This document shows positions 32,770 to 44,656 of a stretch of DNA of 64,000 nt, one piece after another. A model generated the notes under the pieces. That model worked only from the letters and a program-made list of their open reading frames with translations, had not been told where the DNA came from and searched no databases. Numbering within the stretch: the stretch's first letter is position 1; each line of letters begins with the position of its first letter. The position numbers and the translations under genes are program-made. The stretch lies in assembly GCF_000003195.3 (NCBI RefSeq), contig NC_012871.2:16374658-16438657 (forward strand), read 5' to 3'. This DNA is from Sorghum bicolor (lineage: Eukaryota > Streptophyta > Magnoliopsida > Poales > Poaceae).

Positions 32770-32905
32770 CTCCCTCTATTTCAATTACAGAACACTTTGG
32801 TTTTTCTAAATACATAATATTTGTTGTGTACCTAGATATACACTATATCTAAAGTTAAAATAATGTATTTAGAAAAAGCATATCTAAATGATTAGAAATG
32901 GAGGA
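32770..32905. mobile_element. Stowaway-like MITE
   Basis: The left end CTCCCTCTATTTCAATTACA pairs with the inverted AGAAATGGAGG near 32905. The arms share TAAATACATAATAT / ATAATGTATTTAGAAAAA. Confidence 0.6.
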
Positions 32906-35585
32906 TTTTTAATAAAGAAATAAACATCTAGTTTCATCTCTTCAGATTAAGAGAGTCAGATCATTTATATTACATTAATTTAAATTTAAACCAAAGGCAT
33001 CCAACTCAAAACTCAACTCTAGCAGTGCTTGGCCTTTCAAAAATGAAACAACAAACTTGAAAAATCTGCTGATGTTTTTTCATGTTGTTGTATCACCCAG
33101 TGCATAGAACCAACAAAACCTTTTTGGATCAGCAATTTTCAAAATTATTTTTTAAGCAATATTGTCCCACAAAAATTCCACGTGCAGGCCAGGTGGTACA
33201 CTTCCTGAGTCCTTGTGTTTTTTTGCTTGAGTCTTTGTTTTATAGCAGTATTAATTTCGAGTGTGATGAAATTATGAGCATTGAGCTAGAGTTACTCAAC
33301 GTATGTCGTTTACTAATGTTCATAATCTCATGTCTCATGTGTCAGTATTGTTGTGTGAACCATTAAAGTACTGAGAGTTTGCTTCATTATTTGTTAGTTT
33401 TATCATTGCATATTGCTTAGATGGAAAAATATGTGCGAAATTGGTATTATACTAGTGATATGATCATCATAGCATGTTACATATCCTATGATGGATAGAC
33501 TTGACAGGTGCTCGAAACTAGACTACCCACCCGGCGTGGATCAAACTTCCAACTAAACCTTTTTACAAGCATGTGTCTTGAAAAGTTTACAACGCTATTT
33601 TGATCTCTACTATAGAATATCGCCTTAGCCTCTCTCTAATTCATCTCACATGTCAACACGTTTGGTGAAAAAGAAGAGGTCATTTAGAAACCCTAATTAA
33701 TATAGCCAGTGCTCAGCTCTCTATGGTTATCCAAAGGTAACCAAGTCACCCAAATGTTTGAATTTTTTTTAGAGATATTGTAGTCAAGTGGACATACTTG
33801 AACAATCATCATGCATGTTGCTAGAGCTGCTCTAAAGGCAACAAATGTTGAGTTAAAAAAACATAAATGCACTGATAAATCCTCATATTGTGATAAACAA
33901 TGAGGAGATAGGGTCTACCATGATATCAACAATAGAGTTTTAACAATCACATGCACAATTGACATAATGATTTTTGAAAGAAAACCTCAATGTGAGGAGT
34001 AAACCATGGGATCTATCAATATCCTCTTAAGTTTTCTGTTTGAAAAAAATACACTCTAAGTTCCCACTATAGTCAACAGTGTGTATAAGAAGTCTTCTCT
34101 AGACCATGTAGAGCATTACAACGACAACACAATCATTAAGTTTCAACATTGCATCAAGTACATCAATAAAACCGTCTAATAAGAGGAATGGCAACAGACA
34201 AAGGGAAGTCACATATTCTATCCCCTCAGTAATTGGTTTGTATCTCATAAACTACAGCTTCACTGTGCTTAAATTTAGGTAGGCATGTTGCTCCCGAGTC
34301 CCAAACCATTGATAAAGTTTCAGCTCAGTAGGACACCATTTCACCACCCTAATCAAGTATACCAAACCTGATACGTCACACTATTTCACTACCCAAATCA
34401 ATTATATGCGTTTGAAAACTCCGGTACCCTAGACTAACAAACCCCTCTCAAATATAATGCTCTACTCAACCAATAATCCACAAACCAACTAACTAGATCA
34501 ACGACGATCATAAGCTTGGAAACAATTGAGCCATCAACCCTGGTTAAATTTTCTTCCCCTTCTTCCTCTTTCTCTCACATTGTGTTTTTGTTATGTTATG
34601 CTCCCTCTCCCTCGCTCTCCAATGGCAGGTGATAGCTAAGACAAATGAGGCTAAGGTTTTTCTCTCCAGTTCTCCCTTATGCCACGTTCGTGTTGACCCC
34701 AAATCCAAGGGAGTTGAAGGGGATTGAGATGGATTCAATCCCCTACAAATCAAAATCCTCTCCTGACCCCTTCAAATCCCTCTCTCTCAAGATAAACGAA
34801 CAGGGCCTTACAAGGAGTAATCTCCATCATCAATTCCAACAAAAAGTAACGACACAAAAGAGTTGGACTTCTGAGCTATGATGACCTCTATTTGCAAGGC
34901 TCCAAAGCATCCTATATGCAGACTTGATAAAACAACAAGTCAGATTGGACCAGAAAAAAAATATCGGGTCATCATGTTTGTCTTGAGCTTGACCTGACAT
35001 ACTAGCCGGTTAGGCTATAATTCTCAATTTTTCCCCAAATTTTTCTACTTTGGGTTGGATTTTTTAAGGTGTGGTCAGGTCAGTTCATGGGTTGTAAATT
35101 ATGATCCGATCCACTGAGATCCGGTCGGATGGCCCATGATTAAGTCTCCCATATGTAGATGGATAGGTAACAAACAAAAAGTAGTTCCCCGAAAAGCTGA
35201 ATGGATCGAAGGAGGTAAGTCGCACCTTGAAAAACTTAAGATTTTAGCGTTCTAAGTTAATTTTTTTTTTTTTTTTGAAACGGCGCTAACAGGTTTGAAT
35301 TGCTCTGTTCTTTCGATGGTGGCGAGCAACTGCATGTATATGGGTAGGGTAGGGAAGTTGTTGGTCTAATTTATTCGGCATGTTGGATTCGATCTCCAAT
35401 CTGAGCGTTGCACTTGCACCATGTCAAATCACTATTCACTACCAAATCACCGACAGATGCTGGTGGGCTCTTGTTGTCGGAGCAGTCACAACACGATAAG
35501 AATCTGCAATCATACACGTTTAGCTTCTAGCAGGATCCACATCCACGGCCACATCGACGGATGGATCTCTCCAGCGGCGCCGTCG
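32906..35585. other. Intergenic between exonuclease and alpha-galactosidase genes
   Basis: AT-rich, with no gene I can support. Frames such as 33082-33366 have no recognisable motif. A T-run near 35260-35276 and a small MITE at about 34678-34808 are the only structured pieces. Confidence 0.5.
34678..34808. mobile_element. Probable small MITE
   Basis: The right end AAACGAACAGGGCCTTA pairs loosely with GCCACGTTCGTGTTGACC on the left. The interior has inverted GGGGATTGAGATGGATT / AATCCCCTACAAATC arms. Confidence 0.4.
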
Positions 35586-38500
35586 TCAGCGAGGAACGGG
35601 CGTGAGGACGAAGAGCTTGCACGAGTGCGGCCCGACCACCGCCGTGAGGCTGCCGGTGAACCTGCCCGGGAGCGTCTCGTGCTGCAGAGTGCAGAGGAGA
35701 CGACGAACCATAAACCACAAGCAGCTTGCATTGCATGAATTTGAGCCACAGGCAAGAAGCATTCACGTACCTTCCAGACGTCCCTGGCCTCGACGGTGAC
35801 GCCGCGGCGGATGCCGACGTCCGGCCATGCCGCCGTGATGGACGCGGAGCTCGTCGTCCCCCGGTTGAGCAGCAGCACCGCCTTCCTGTGGCGGGAGAGC
35901 TGCCCAGCCCATACCTGCAATATAATCAAAGCGCCATCCATGGGATTCAGAAGGATTCCTGCCCGAGCCAGACGTGCTGCTTGCTTGCGATGACGATCGT
36001 TTTGGTAGATACTAGTATCTCTGTACCTCGAGATCGTTGCCATACTTCTTCACTTTCTTCCCCTGGACACCCATCCGATCTGCGTCGAACACAATTGGCA
36101 CACACACCAAGATCGACAAGAGTCAACAAGTGAACTAGTGTGAAAGATTTTTGCTGATAAGAAGATGGATTTTGGTTGGGAATGATGATGACCTTGGTTA
36201 ATCGCGATGACCTCTGCGTTGGAGAGGATCCCCAGCGTCTCCTTGGAAACTCTCGTCAAGTCGCAGCCGATTACCAGGGGAGCCTGACAAAGATTGGCGA
36301 CGCCAAGAATTCGACCGGTAAATGTGAGCACACAAGAGAGAGTCGGTAATTACGAGCCTGGAAAAAAAATGATTCACGCACCTTGGCGATGGCCCAGAGG
36401 CTGAAGTGCACGACGTACTCGTCGTACGCCATCCCTCCGTTCCCGACCTCCAGCATGTCAGGGTCTGTGTGGGAGAGAAGGAAGGAAGGAAGCAAGCCAT
36501 CGATCAGCTGACAGGAAAACCTCATGGATCGATCGAATCCGGATGCATTTCTTCATCCAGGAATAGCCAAGCAGAGATAGATAGACGTGGACGACATATA
36601 CGAACTGACCGTTCCAACCGCCAGGCTTGGCGTACCGGGCGTAGGCGTCGTTCCGGTCGATGTTGTCCAGCATGCTGTCGCAAGAACCACAACAACCCAA
36701 CCAGTGATCAGCAGCGATAGAATTACTACTGTAGCTACGTGCTCGAAGAGATGATCTGATGAGCGTCACTTACCCTGACCAAGTGTCGTTGATGTCGCCG
36801 GTGGTCCTCCAGCTGTTGCCGTACATGCCACCCCATTTGGGCACTTCCATGTAGCCCCTGACGAAGTTATAGTCAGCGTCAGGTCAGGTGCATGTTAATT
36901 TCAAGCAAAGGCACAAGGCCAAGAAGGAAAAGGGATGCCATTGCATGCCATACCATTCGCAAAGTGAGAAGAAGATTGGGCGGCCAGAGTTCTTCAGCGC
37001 GCGAGACATGCGCCCAAACCTGCATCACCCACAATTTGCAGCTGGTACATATAAGTGCATCTGAATGAAAGAAACAAGAATGCTATACAAACTGAATGTG
37101 CAGATTCGAAAGCAGAAACTGCACCTCACGGTTTCAGGCGTGCCGTCTCTGTAGCAGTTGTCATACTTCAAGTAGTCAACACCCTGCACAAGGTCAGGCG
37201 CCAAGTGAAGAAACGATATATACCCTCCATTCTAAACTATAAGTCGCTTTGATTTTTCTTTTTTACAAAAAAGTTAAAGCTACTTATAATTTGGAACGGA
37301 AATAGTAGTAACTAAGGTAAAGTTGCTTCTTTTTGTATTTACTCCATATAATAAAAGAAGAGTAACTGATACAGGTAGTGGACTAATAATTCCACTGGTG
37401 AACTTGAGTCCTAGTCAAATGCTATCAGAAGTCTGAAAGTCTGTATGTACCCATGACGCAAACGTTTTAGCATCCTTGTCCTCGTGGCCCAGAGATCCGG
37501 GCATCCTGTTGCTGCAAGTTCTTGTCCTGAAAATTTACGGAAGGCAGTCCGGTTTCAGTTCAACATGGGATTTGCTGTGGAAACTTGTAAGCTTTTGGGC
37601 ATGAGGTAGCCTGAGTGAATAAAAAAGAGCCGACCGAACTTGTGTTGAAGGAAAAGAGGGAAATAAAAGAACGTACCCAGCTGAAGAGTAGATGCCAAGC
37701 TTAAGCCCCTTGCTGTGAACATAATCTGCCAGGGCCTTGATTCCGGACGGGAATGTCTTGGGATTAGCGACCATGTATCCCTGTCAGCAAGTCAGTTAGC
37801 CAAGCCAATTTCTTAAATTCTTGACTTCTTGTAGTAGGTGTGGGTTGCAGTAAAACTGGTGGTGCTGGATCAATGTTCAGTAGTGAAAGAATTTAACTGA
37901 AAGTAACTGACGACGAAGTCAACTAGCACTCGTAGTACCTCTTTGTTTCTTTGGTAATCCGCCCAGCAGTCATCTGCGATACAATAGCAATGTCATCTTT
38001 CAGTCACACTGGACATCACACTCTGATAACATCCAACACGTATATGAAGTATATATGAACTCTGCATATGGTCTCCGTTGGCAAGAATACAATACTGTAC
38101 CTACCTAAGTTGACGTACTTGTAGCCAGCCTTTGCAAGTCCGGTGGCGACGAGCGCATCAGCTGTGAATCAATTTAACAGCAGCGAATCAGTGAGCAGTA
38201 GCCGTATCATCAGAAAGAAACCAATGGCGCTGGCGATTTCAGATAGCGAGCTGATTGGGGTGCGTGGTGGTCTTTGACTGACCGGTGCGCCGGACGACCG
38301 CCTCGTTGATGCCGCACTGGAAATGGTTCCAGCTGTTCCACCTGCGAAAAAGCGACGACAAAACACAAAGAAAAACCCACGGGAAAAAGGCTCATCAGAC
38401 AGACAAACCACAGCCGGGAGGGAGCGGCGGAAGCCACGCATCGCATGCACATCTGAATTGCGGAGTGCTGGTTTCGTTTCCTCACCCCATCTGCGGCGTC

Positions 38501-38688
38501 AGCCCGAGCCCGTTGGCGACGAGGACGCGCCGGGCGCCTCCGTCGCCAGGCAGCGGCACCGGCGGCGGCCTGCTGGCCGTGGCGTCGTGGTCTGCGGCAC
38601 CGAGCGCTGCCACCGCGGCGGCGAGGCAGGCGCCCAGCAGGAGCACGGCCGTCGGACTCGGGCACCGGTTCTGAACCTTGGGCGCCAT
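35586..38688 (-). CDS. Alpha-galactosidase (GH27), 15 exons
   Basis: Exons: 38688-38486, 38341-38283, 38161-38105, 37973-37939, 37780-37677, 37526-37451, 37183-37125, 37019-36954, 36857-36774, 36674-36610, 36464-36382, 36283-36193, 36079-36027, 35914-35771, 35681-35586. All are GT-AG and in phase, giving 424 residues. It removes terminal alpha-linked galactose from raffinose-type sugars, galactomannan and galactolipids. The first ~32 residues form a signal peptide ([16 protein letters not shown]), so it is secreted or sent to the vacuole or wall. Catalytic residues are the nucleophile D186 in YLKYDNC and acid/base D241 in WRTTGDI, 55 residues apart as in the rice enzyme. Other family blocks are [45 protein letters not shown] and PLVIGCDLT, plus a C-terminal beta domain. 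A Stowaway remnant sits in intron 6. No disabling change was seen. Confidence 0.96.
37223..37306. mobile_element. Short Stowaway-like MITE in an alpha-galactosidase intron
   Basis: CCCTCCATTCTAAACTATAA on the left pairs with the inverted TTATAATTTGGAACGGAAATAG. It is about 85 bp, with TA on the left. It lies between exons 6 and 7 and does not touch splice sites. Confidence 0.6.
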
Positions 38689-38744
38689 CCTTGGTGGACC
38701 TCTGCGCTGCGTACTATGTGCTTGTCACCATGCCCGTATCCGCC

Positions 38745-38752
38745 GTATATAT
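38745..38752 (-). promoter_or_regulatory. TATA box of the alpha-galactosidase gene
   Basis: The minus strand reads GCATATATACGG about 58 bases upstream of the start codon, predicting a 5' UTR of about 25-30 bases. No transcript evidence is available here. Confidence 0.5.
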
Positions 38753-38757
38753 GCGCT

Positions 38758-38790
38758 GGAGAAGGAGAAGGAGAAGGAGAAGGAGAAGGA
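38758..38790. repeat. GGAGAA microsatellite upstream of the TATA box
   Basis: Five to six units of GGAGAA on the plus strand (TTCTCC on the sense strand of the gene) directly upstream of the TATA-like site. This is a pyrimidine-rich (CT) promoter patch of the sort common in plant promoters. Confidence 0.85.
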
Positions 38791-39100
38791 GGCGGAGCGG
38801 TGCGTGTCGCGTGAGCGTGACGCACTGCAGGCTTGCGGCAGCGATTGATGGAGCTACTCCAGCTTGTCTGACGGGGCGCGCGGTGTCTCACGTAGCCATA
38901 CGCTTTCAGTTTCCGATACCTTTAACCATCTCCACTCACCAACAGATTACCTATCTATACATCTCTTAAATAAAATCCTTATAAAATAATGTCTACATAG
39001 GTGATCTTCTTTCATCAGTAGTATCTTTTTCTTCTTCTCTTACCAATATAGTTCAATTTTTTTAGATATTAGAGATGACATGATGAGTAATTTATTGGAG

Positions 39101-39103
<3 letters not shown>

Positions 39104-39143
<40 letters not shown>

Positions 39144-39394
39144 CTTTCTACACGTACGTGTAGTTACTCTCATCTTCAATAAACTACATTGTGTATGTAT
39201 TCATACTTGTGTTATCAGTTTGAGTATGTTTATATACTCATATTAAGATACTCTATATCTTATCACACGAAAAATTTTCAAAAAAAATTATATTTTAAAT
39301 ATATTACTAAAATGCCACTACTATATTATATACAATAAGTATAACCATATACTCTATGTATGTATGCATACTTAACATACATATCACTCTAGAT

Positions 39395-39453
<59 letters not shown>
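39104..39453. repeat. Two TA microsatellites flanking a ~255-bp insert
   Basis: TA tracts at about 39104-39141 and 39397-39453 bracket 39142-39396. The insert begins TTCCTTTCTACACGTACGTG and is AT-rich and non-coding. Rice Micron elements are known to sit inside (TA)n tracts in this way, so a Micron-like element is possible. The assignment is by position and not by a proven match. Confidence 0.6.
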
Positions 39454-39458
<5 letters not shown>

Positions 39459-39986
39459 CCACATTTACACTAAAAATTAGCTAGCTAATATAGTTAATAT
39501 CTGCTATTTTTTAGCTAGCTAATTTTTAGTAGTTACGTTTAGATAGTAAATGATTTAATAGTGAATCGAAGGTAGATATAAACTATTAGAACATATTAAC
39601 TACAAACCTGCTAATAAAACTAATAGTTATCAGCCCTCTAGTTAATTCACTAGTACTAATTTTTGCTGCTAATTTTTATTGCTAATGTATTCAAATAGGC
39701 CCTAAATTATAAGACGGTTTTTCTTTTTCTATATACATAGATTTTGCTATGCATTTAGATCTAAAAAAAAGACTAACATGTCTTATAATTCAAAACAAAG
39801 TGAGTATTGACATCTTATTTACTTAAACTTATCAGTAGCTACTTTTTAGCGAAGAAAAATATTTTTCTCTCAACAAATCATTTACTTTTCAGAAAAAAAT
39901 TTCTCTCAACAAATCAACATCAGCAACAATAAGATTTCAGGCAGCCGAACACGGCGGCTAATCTGAAATGAGTAGTATATTTTTTA
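39454..39986. other. Intergenic, AT-rich
   Basis: No gene. Short inverted words (AAAATTAGCTAGCTAATA / TTAGCTAGCTAATTTTTAG near 39470-39530) and a Stowaway-like arm pair near 39705-39810 hint at decayed MITEs. Confidence 0.4.
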
Positions 39987-40228
39987 GGCCTTGTTTAGTT
40001 CAACTGAAAACCAAAAAGTTTTCAAAATTCTCCGTCACATCGAATCTTGTGGCACATGCATGAAACATTAAATATAGACGAAAACAAAAACTAATTACAC
40101 AGTTTAGCTGTAAATCACGAGGCGAATCTTTTTATCCTAGTTAGTCCATAATTGGATAATATTTGTCACAAACAAACGAAAGTGTTACAGTACCGAAAAC
40201 TTTTCACTTTTCCGAACTAAACAAGGCC
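39987..40228. mobile_element. Tourist-type MITE, GGCCTTGTTTAGTT family
   Basis: Intact ends GGCCTTGTTTAGTTCAAC and CCGAACTAAACAAGGCC. Flanks are TTA (left) and TTT (right). The interior is near-identical to the 5592 and 50833 copies. Confidence 0.88.
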
Positions 40229-40247
40229 TTTAGCATTGAACGAGCTA

Positions 40248-40482
40248 GGCCTTGTTCAGTTTGCAAAAATTTTTGGCTTCGGGTACTGTAGCACTTTCGT
40301 TTGTTTGTGACAAATATTCTTCAATTATAGACTAACTAGGGTCAAAAAATTCTTCTCGCGATTTACAGATAAACTGTGTAATTCATTTTTATTTTTATCT
40401 ATATTTAATGCTTCATGTATGTGTCCTAAGATTCGATGTGACGGAAAATCTTGAAAATTTTTTAGTAGTTTTTGCGAACTAA
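40248..40482. mobile_element. Tourist-type MITE, same family, inverted and decayed
   Basis: Left end GGCCTTGTTCAGTTTGC. The right end is decayed to GCGAACTAAG. The interior runs opposite to the 39987 copy (ACTGTAGCACTTTCGTTTG). Confidence 0.7.
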
Positions 40483-40770
40483 GACTATCTCCAACAATCA
40501 TCACCCAAAATACAAGACCCATTTATCCTTTGGGTAGCGCTACAGGTAAAAGGTTCCATACCTATATTTAGTCTTCTCCAGCAACGAGACCTAAAAGAAA
40601 ACACTCTCTGCAAATGGGTCTCGAGGAGAGAATACCCAAATTTGGGTTATGCCTCTCCTGATACCTAAAATGGGTTTTCTGTATGGATACTCTGTTGGAG
40701 GCTATAGGTATTGTGTTGGAGACCTATTTTAGGTTTGGGTTCCCAAATAGGTCTCCTATTGGAGACAGCC
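40483..40770. mobile_element. Tourist-like MITE with GACTATCTCCAACA ends
   Basis: The ends GACTATCTCCAACAATC and the inverted TATTGGAGACAGCC are flanked by TAA on both sides (40480-40482 and 40771-40773). Length is 288 bp. It belongs to the GRCTNTCTCCAAYA MITE type. Confidence 0.75.
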
Positions 40771-41417
40771 TAAGGCCCTAATCTATGAGATACTCTTACG
40801 TCTTACCTCATGGCAGCGAGACACGACAGCGGCGAGAGGTGCGCGGGAATCGCTCAATTAAAGCCGTGACGCACGGGCGACAGCTTGTTGTGGAGAGCAG
40901 GTACGGTGCGCAGTGGACTGCTGGGGTGCATGCATGAGGTGATTTGATCCGCGTGCCTCCTGCGACCTGTCCCTACATTTGTTCACATTTTCTCCAGCCA
41001 ACAGGAAAGGCGCCCCGTACCGCGAAAATGTGATTTCTTGACCACAATTTAGGCCTTGTTTAGTTCCAAAATTTTTTCAGGTGAAAAGTTTTCAAACTGT
41101 TCAACCAAAATTTCGGGTACTGTTCATCCGAAAATCTGACAATGAATAGTAAGCTGCATTAATGTTGCAGTGGCATTCAGTTGCAACAGCTGTGCATCTG
41201 AACATGCAAAACATGCAGCATCTTATTAAAATTTATGAACTTTCAAATGTCTAATTACAAATACATGTCCAAACTGTAAAAATTACATGTGCAATAAAAA
41301 TACATTCTACAAATGTCTATAACAAATGTAAAGATACAACCGGCAAAAACTGATACATGCCAGCATGCAGTACAAACAAATTACATGTCCAACACTTTGA
41401 AATAGAAATCATACAAA

Positions 41418-42827
41418 TCAAGACCTATTGAACAAACCATTTGCGATGGAGTCACGAAATGCATTCATCTGCTCACATTCCGCAGAGGTGGGCGCAGGGA
41501 CACACTCCGGCTGATCCATATATGCTTCAGGATGCACAAAGTTTGGATGACGGTCAAGGTGATCGAAGTCACTATCAAATGCGCCACTCAATCTCATGAA
41601 ATTATGGAGAGCACAACAAGCAACTATAATGTGTGTTTGGGTTTCCGGTGGATAGCTTGGGACACTCAACAACATACGCCACTTCATCTTCATTACCCCA
41701 AAGGCCCTTTCAATCACATTTCTTAGAGACGAGTGGGCATAGTTGAATACCTCTTTTCTACCTCGAGGTTCTGCGCCGTTTTGAAAGTCTTGCAGATGGT
41801 ACTTGCTTCCCCTGTACGGTGCTAGGTATCCGGGTCGGTTTGGATAGCCCGAGTCCACCAGATAGTATTTCCCTAGAGCACCATCAAGCTCCTGTAAGCG
41901 TCAATGGTTTGAATTAGACAAAAATATTGAACTCTGTACAAGTTGTATACCTGTAGGGGGATGAGGAAACACATCCTTGTACGTTGTCAAAGCATCATCG
42001 AAGACTCTCATGTCATGCACTGATCCTGGCCAGCCAGCCAGGACAAATGTGAAGACCATGTCAAAGTCACATGCAGCCAGCACATTCTGTGTTGTTTTGC
42101 CCTTCCTACACAGGTGCTGAATGAACTTGTCCGATGGCACAACCATAGGAACGTGAGTGCCATCTATAGCCCCTATACATCCGTTGAAGAAAGGAAAAAA
42201 CCTACGGTTCTGCAGCCTATCATGCATTGTTCTAAATAGTAGGTCCCGGGGCGCAATGATGTCATCACCAAGCTTAAGGACACACTTCAACACTCTATGA
42301 AACAGGTTGTGAACAGTTGCTAGTGATCTCTCAAATCTATCCTCAGCTTGCCTAACAGATTGTGGTGCACCTACCATCCACAGGAACATTCCTAGGGCTT
42401 CAATAGAGGTAGTTTTTGGGTTCGATTTGAGGCCATATCTATCTGTCAGTAAAGAATGTAGCCTAAAGAACATATCTGGGGTCATCCTAAACATGTTGTA
42501 GCATGAATTAGCGTTCGCAAGCTTCCTTTGTACCCATTCCAACCCAGTTATAGGTGGAACCCTATAAGGACTCCTACTGCAGTACTTCTCTAAATGTGAG
42601 GCATACATGTACGTACCAGTCATGAGAACAGTAACTTCCTCATCATCCTCGTCTAACATCAGTAATTTCAACAACTTAGCACGTCGAGACTCCTGACTAC
42701 CACGGGTATTGCCAATATCTCCAACATCCTCGTGCCCTCCCGGTGTCTGTTCATGTGAACAACAACAACAAACAAATGAGTTCAAATTCAGGCGTTCAAA
42801 TTTCATGCAGCGCACCCCAAATGTCAT
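41418..42827 (-). CDS. Harbinger DDE transposase, 2 exons
   Basis: Exons 42827-41951 and 41872-41418 with a 78-base GT-AG intron, 443 residues. The join restores the family block PHPPTG/KYYLVDSGYPN. It is the nuclease that cuts and inserts PIF/Harbinger ends at TWA targets (DDE_Tnp_4 fold). Catalytic triad: D in GCIGAIDGTHVP, D in AGWPGSVHDMRVF, E in RNVIERAFGVMK. The N-terminal part has the usual helix-turn-helix-like region (RMTPDMFFRLHSLL, VRQAEDRFERSLATVHNLFHRVL). The start is uncertain. The ATG at 42827 is in frame, but an ACAG acceptor near 42747 just before TPGGHED could mean that an upstream exon replaces the first 27 or so residues. No disabling change was seen. Confidence 0.9.
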
Positions 42828-43027
42828 TCGAACTGGTAATCACCAATCGGTAGGCCAAGTGAAAATAAGATTCAAATATCATTCATGAAATAAAGGTTCA
42901 ACAAACCTGATACAATACCATACTGCATCCCTCCGACTCACTACAAGTGCTACACAACATACATTAATAAAAACACAACACATGACTACTCTAATGCTGC
43001 ACGACATATATGCATGCATGAGGAGGA

Positions 43028-44656
43028 CTAGTTGCCGACCGAGGCATAGTGCTCGATGACGGCCAATCTGCCTTCTGGGGTGGAATTGATGAAGAACTCC
43101 ATGAGGTTGGGCACTAGGACGATCCTCATGACACCAAGCCACAGTCTTGGGTTGGCCTCCGATGCGCCAGCTTCTCGTGCGAGCTGCTGCACTAGCTTGA
43201 TCTTGTCGTTTTGGTCCTTGTCATCCTTGTCAATCCTAGCCAACAGTCCCTTAATAGTTTCATGTTTAGACTGCATGATAGTGCTCACCTTGCTAATGTC
43301 TCGCTGCATAGCCCGTACAGCGCTTTGCTTCTTGGACTTCTTGTTGGGGCTAGTGGCTGTGCTGCGTGAGCTGTTGCTCCTCTTGCTACTCAGGCTGACA
43401 GGGGTGAACTGCTCGTCTTCCTCGTCGTCATCGTCGTCGCTGAGGACAACCTCTGTGCGGCCACGTTGTCCCGTAGCGTACGATGTTGTTCCGTCGACTG
43501 CTACGCCACTGAACATGCGGTCCAGCTGTGGGAGGTACGTAGGCCACCCATCCTTGAGCTTCTTCCACTCAGGATGTTTCTGCATTGTACCAATCAGCAT
43601 AAGTGTTGCAATTGTAGGTACTGCATGGATTGTAGGTAACTGGAAGAGCAGTGGCACTTACCCCACACTTGTCCTCCCACCATGAATCTGGTGCAAGAAT
43701 GGAGCCATCGTTTCTTCGTCCGAGACCCGTGAATTTGGTTCGCAGGTCGTTAATGAAATGCCACATGGCCCTCAACTGCCTGACCCTACTACTGAATTGG
43801 TCATTGTCATGAACTAATCCCGTTGCTGCATAGTACCGTTCAGCAACATCTTTCCATCCCCATTTGCTCATGCTACCCCTAACACACTGGCCTAAACCTA
43901 ATTGCATGCAATAAATATCACAGAAAGTATGTGTGTTTTCAGAAGTCCAGTTGGCCCTGCTAGTTTCGTGCTGAAATGGACATGTGTAAAAAACATTCGC
44001 ACAGGAAGAACACATAGTACATGTAAGACATTGCAGCAGAGATAAGTGCAGCGATAGTGTGTAGTAGACATGCATCAAAGGAATGTAAAGAAGCTTAGAA
44101 AGGAATAAAGGACACTTACCGGGATCCTAGGGTTTGGGTTGTCGTCGCTGTCGTCGAACGTGTCGGACGGAGGCGACTGCCGGAAGCGACGTTGTCTTCC
44201 ACCTCGGGAACGCGGGGCGCTTGGAGGACCCATAGGAACAGGGCGCTCTGGCTCCACGGACCCGACACGACGTCGTCCGGGCCCTCGAACTGCCGTTGTC
44301 CCGCCGCGACCCGCGCGGAACACAGGTGCAGCACCGGTGTTCGGGGCCGGCACGCGAACGGGCGGAGGAGCGGAGGTGAAGTCGGCTCCGCCTTCTCCAT
44401 ATGCGTCGAGGCTGGACCACCCTTCGCCGGCGTTGAGGTCGAGGTTGGAGAACCCAAGGTGGCTTGGGGTCGGGGTTGGCGCTGGAGCGGAGCGCTGGCG
44501 CGAGGACGAAGGAGCTCGGAACGACGGCGCTTCGGAGAGGAAGTCGCGGGCGGTGCGGTCCTCGACGTAGTCGCCGGCGTAGGTGTTGTCGTGGCCGAAG
44601 AACTCGTCGGCGTTGAAGGCGTCGCCGTGGTAGCCGTCGCCGTTGAAGCCGTCCAT
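43028..44656 (-). CDS. Harbinger Myb/SANT-like protein (ORF1), 3 exons
   Basis: Exons 44656-44120, 43970-43662 and 43579-43028, all GT-AG in phase 0, giving 465 residues. The N-terminal 180 residues are acidic then Pro/Arg-rich and disordered. The middle exon holds the Myb/SANT-like DNA-binding domain (ANWTSENTHTFCDIYCMQ, WGWKDVAERYYAATG, RQLRAMWHFINDL, SWWEDKCG). The last exon has HPEWKKLKDGWPTYLPQLDRMF, an acidic serine stretch with a KKSKKQ nuclear signal, and a helical tail ending EGRLAVIEHYASVGN. In this superfamily the partner protein brings the transposase to the transposon ends and into the nucleus. It sits upstream of the transposase and shares its direction. Confidence 0.9.

Noticed and set aside
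33082..33366. 94-codon frame in the intergenic region
   Set aside because: AT-rich, no motif, no splice-site context and no neighbouring exon support.
41892..41939. 48-base intron in the Harbinger transposase
   Set aside because: Too short for a plant intron and it does not restore the family block; the 41950-41873 intron of 78 bases does both.
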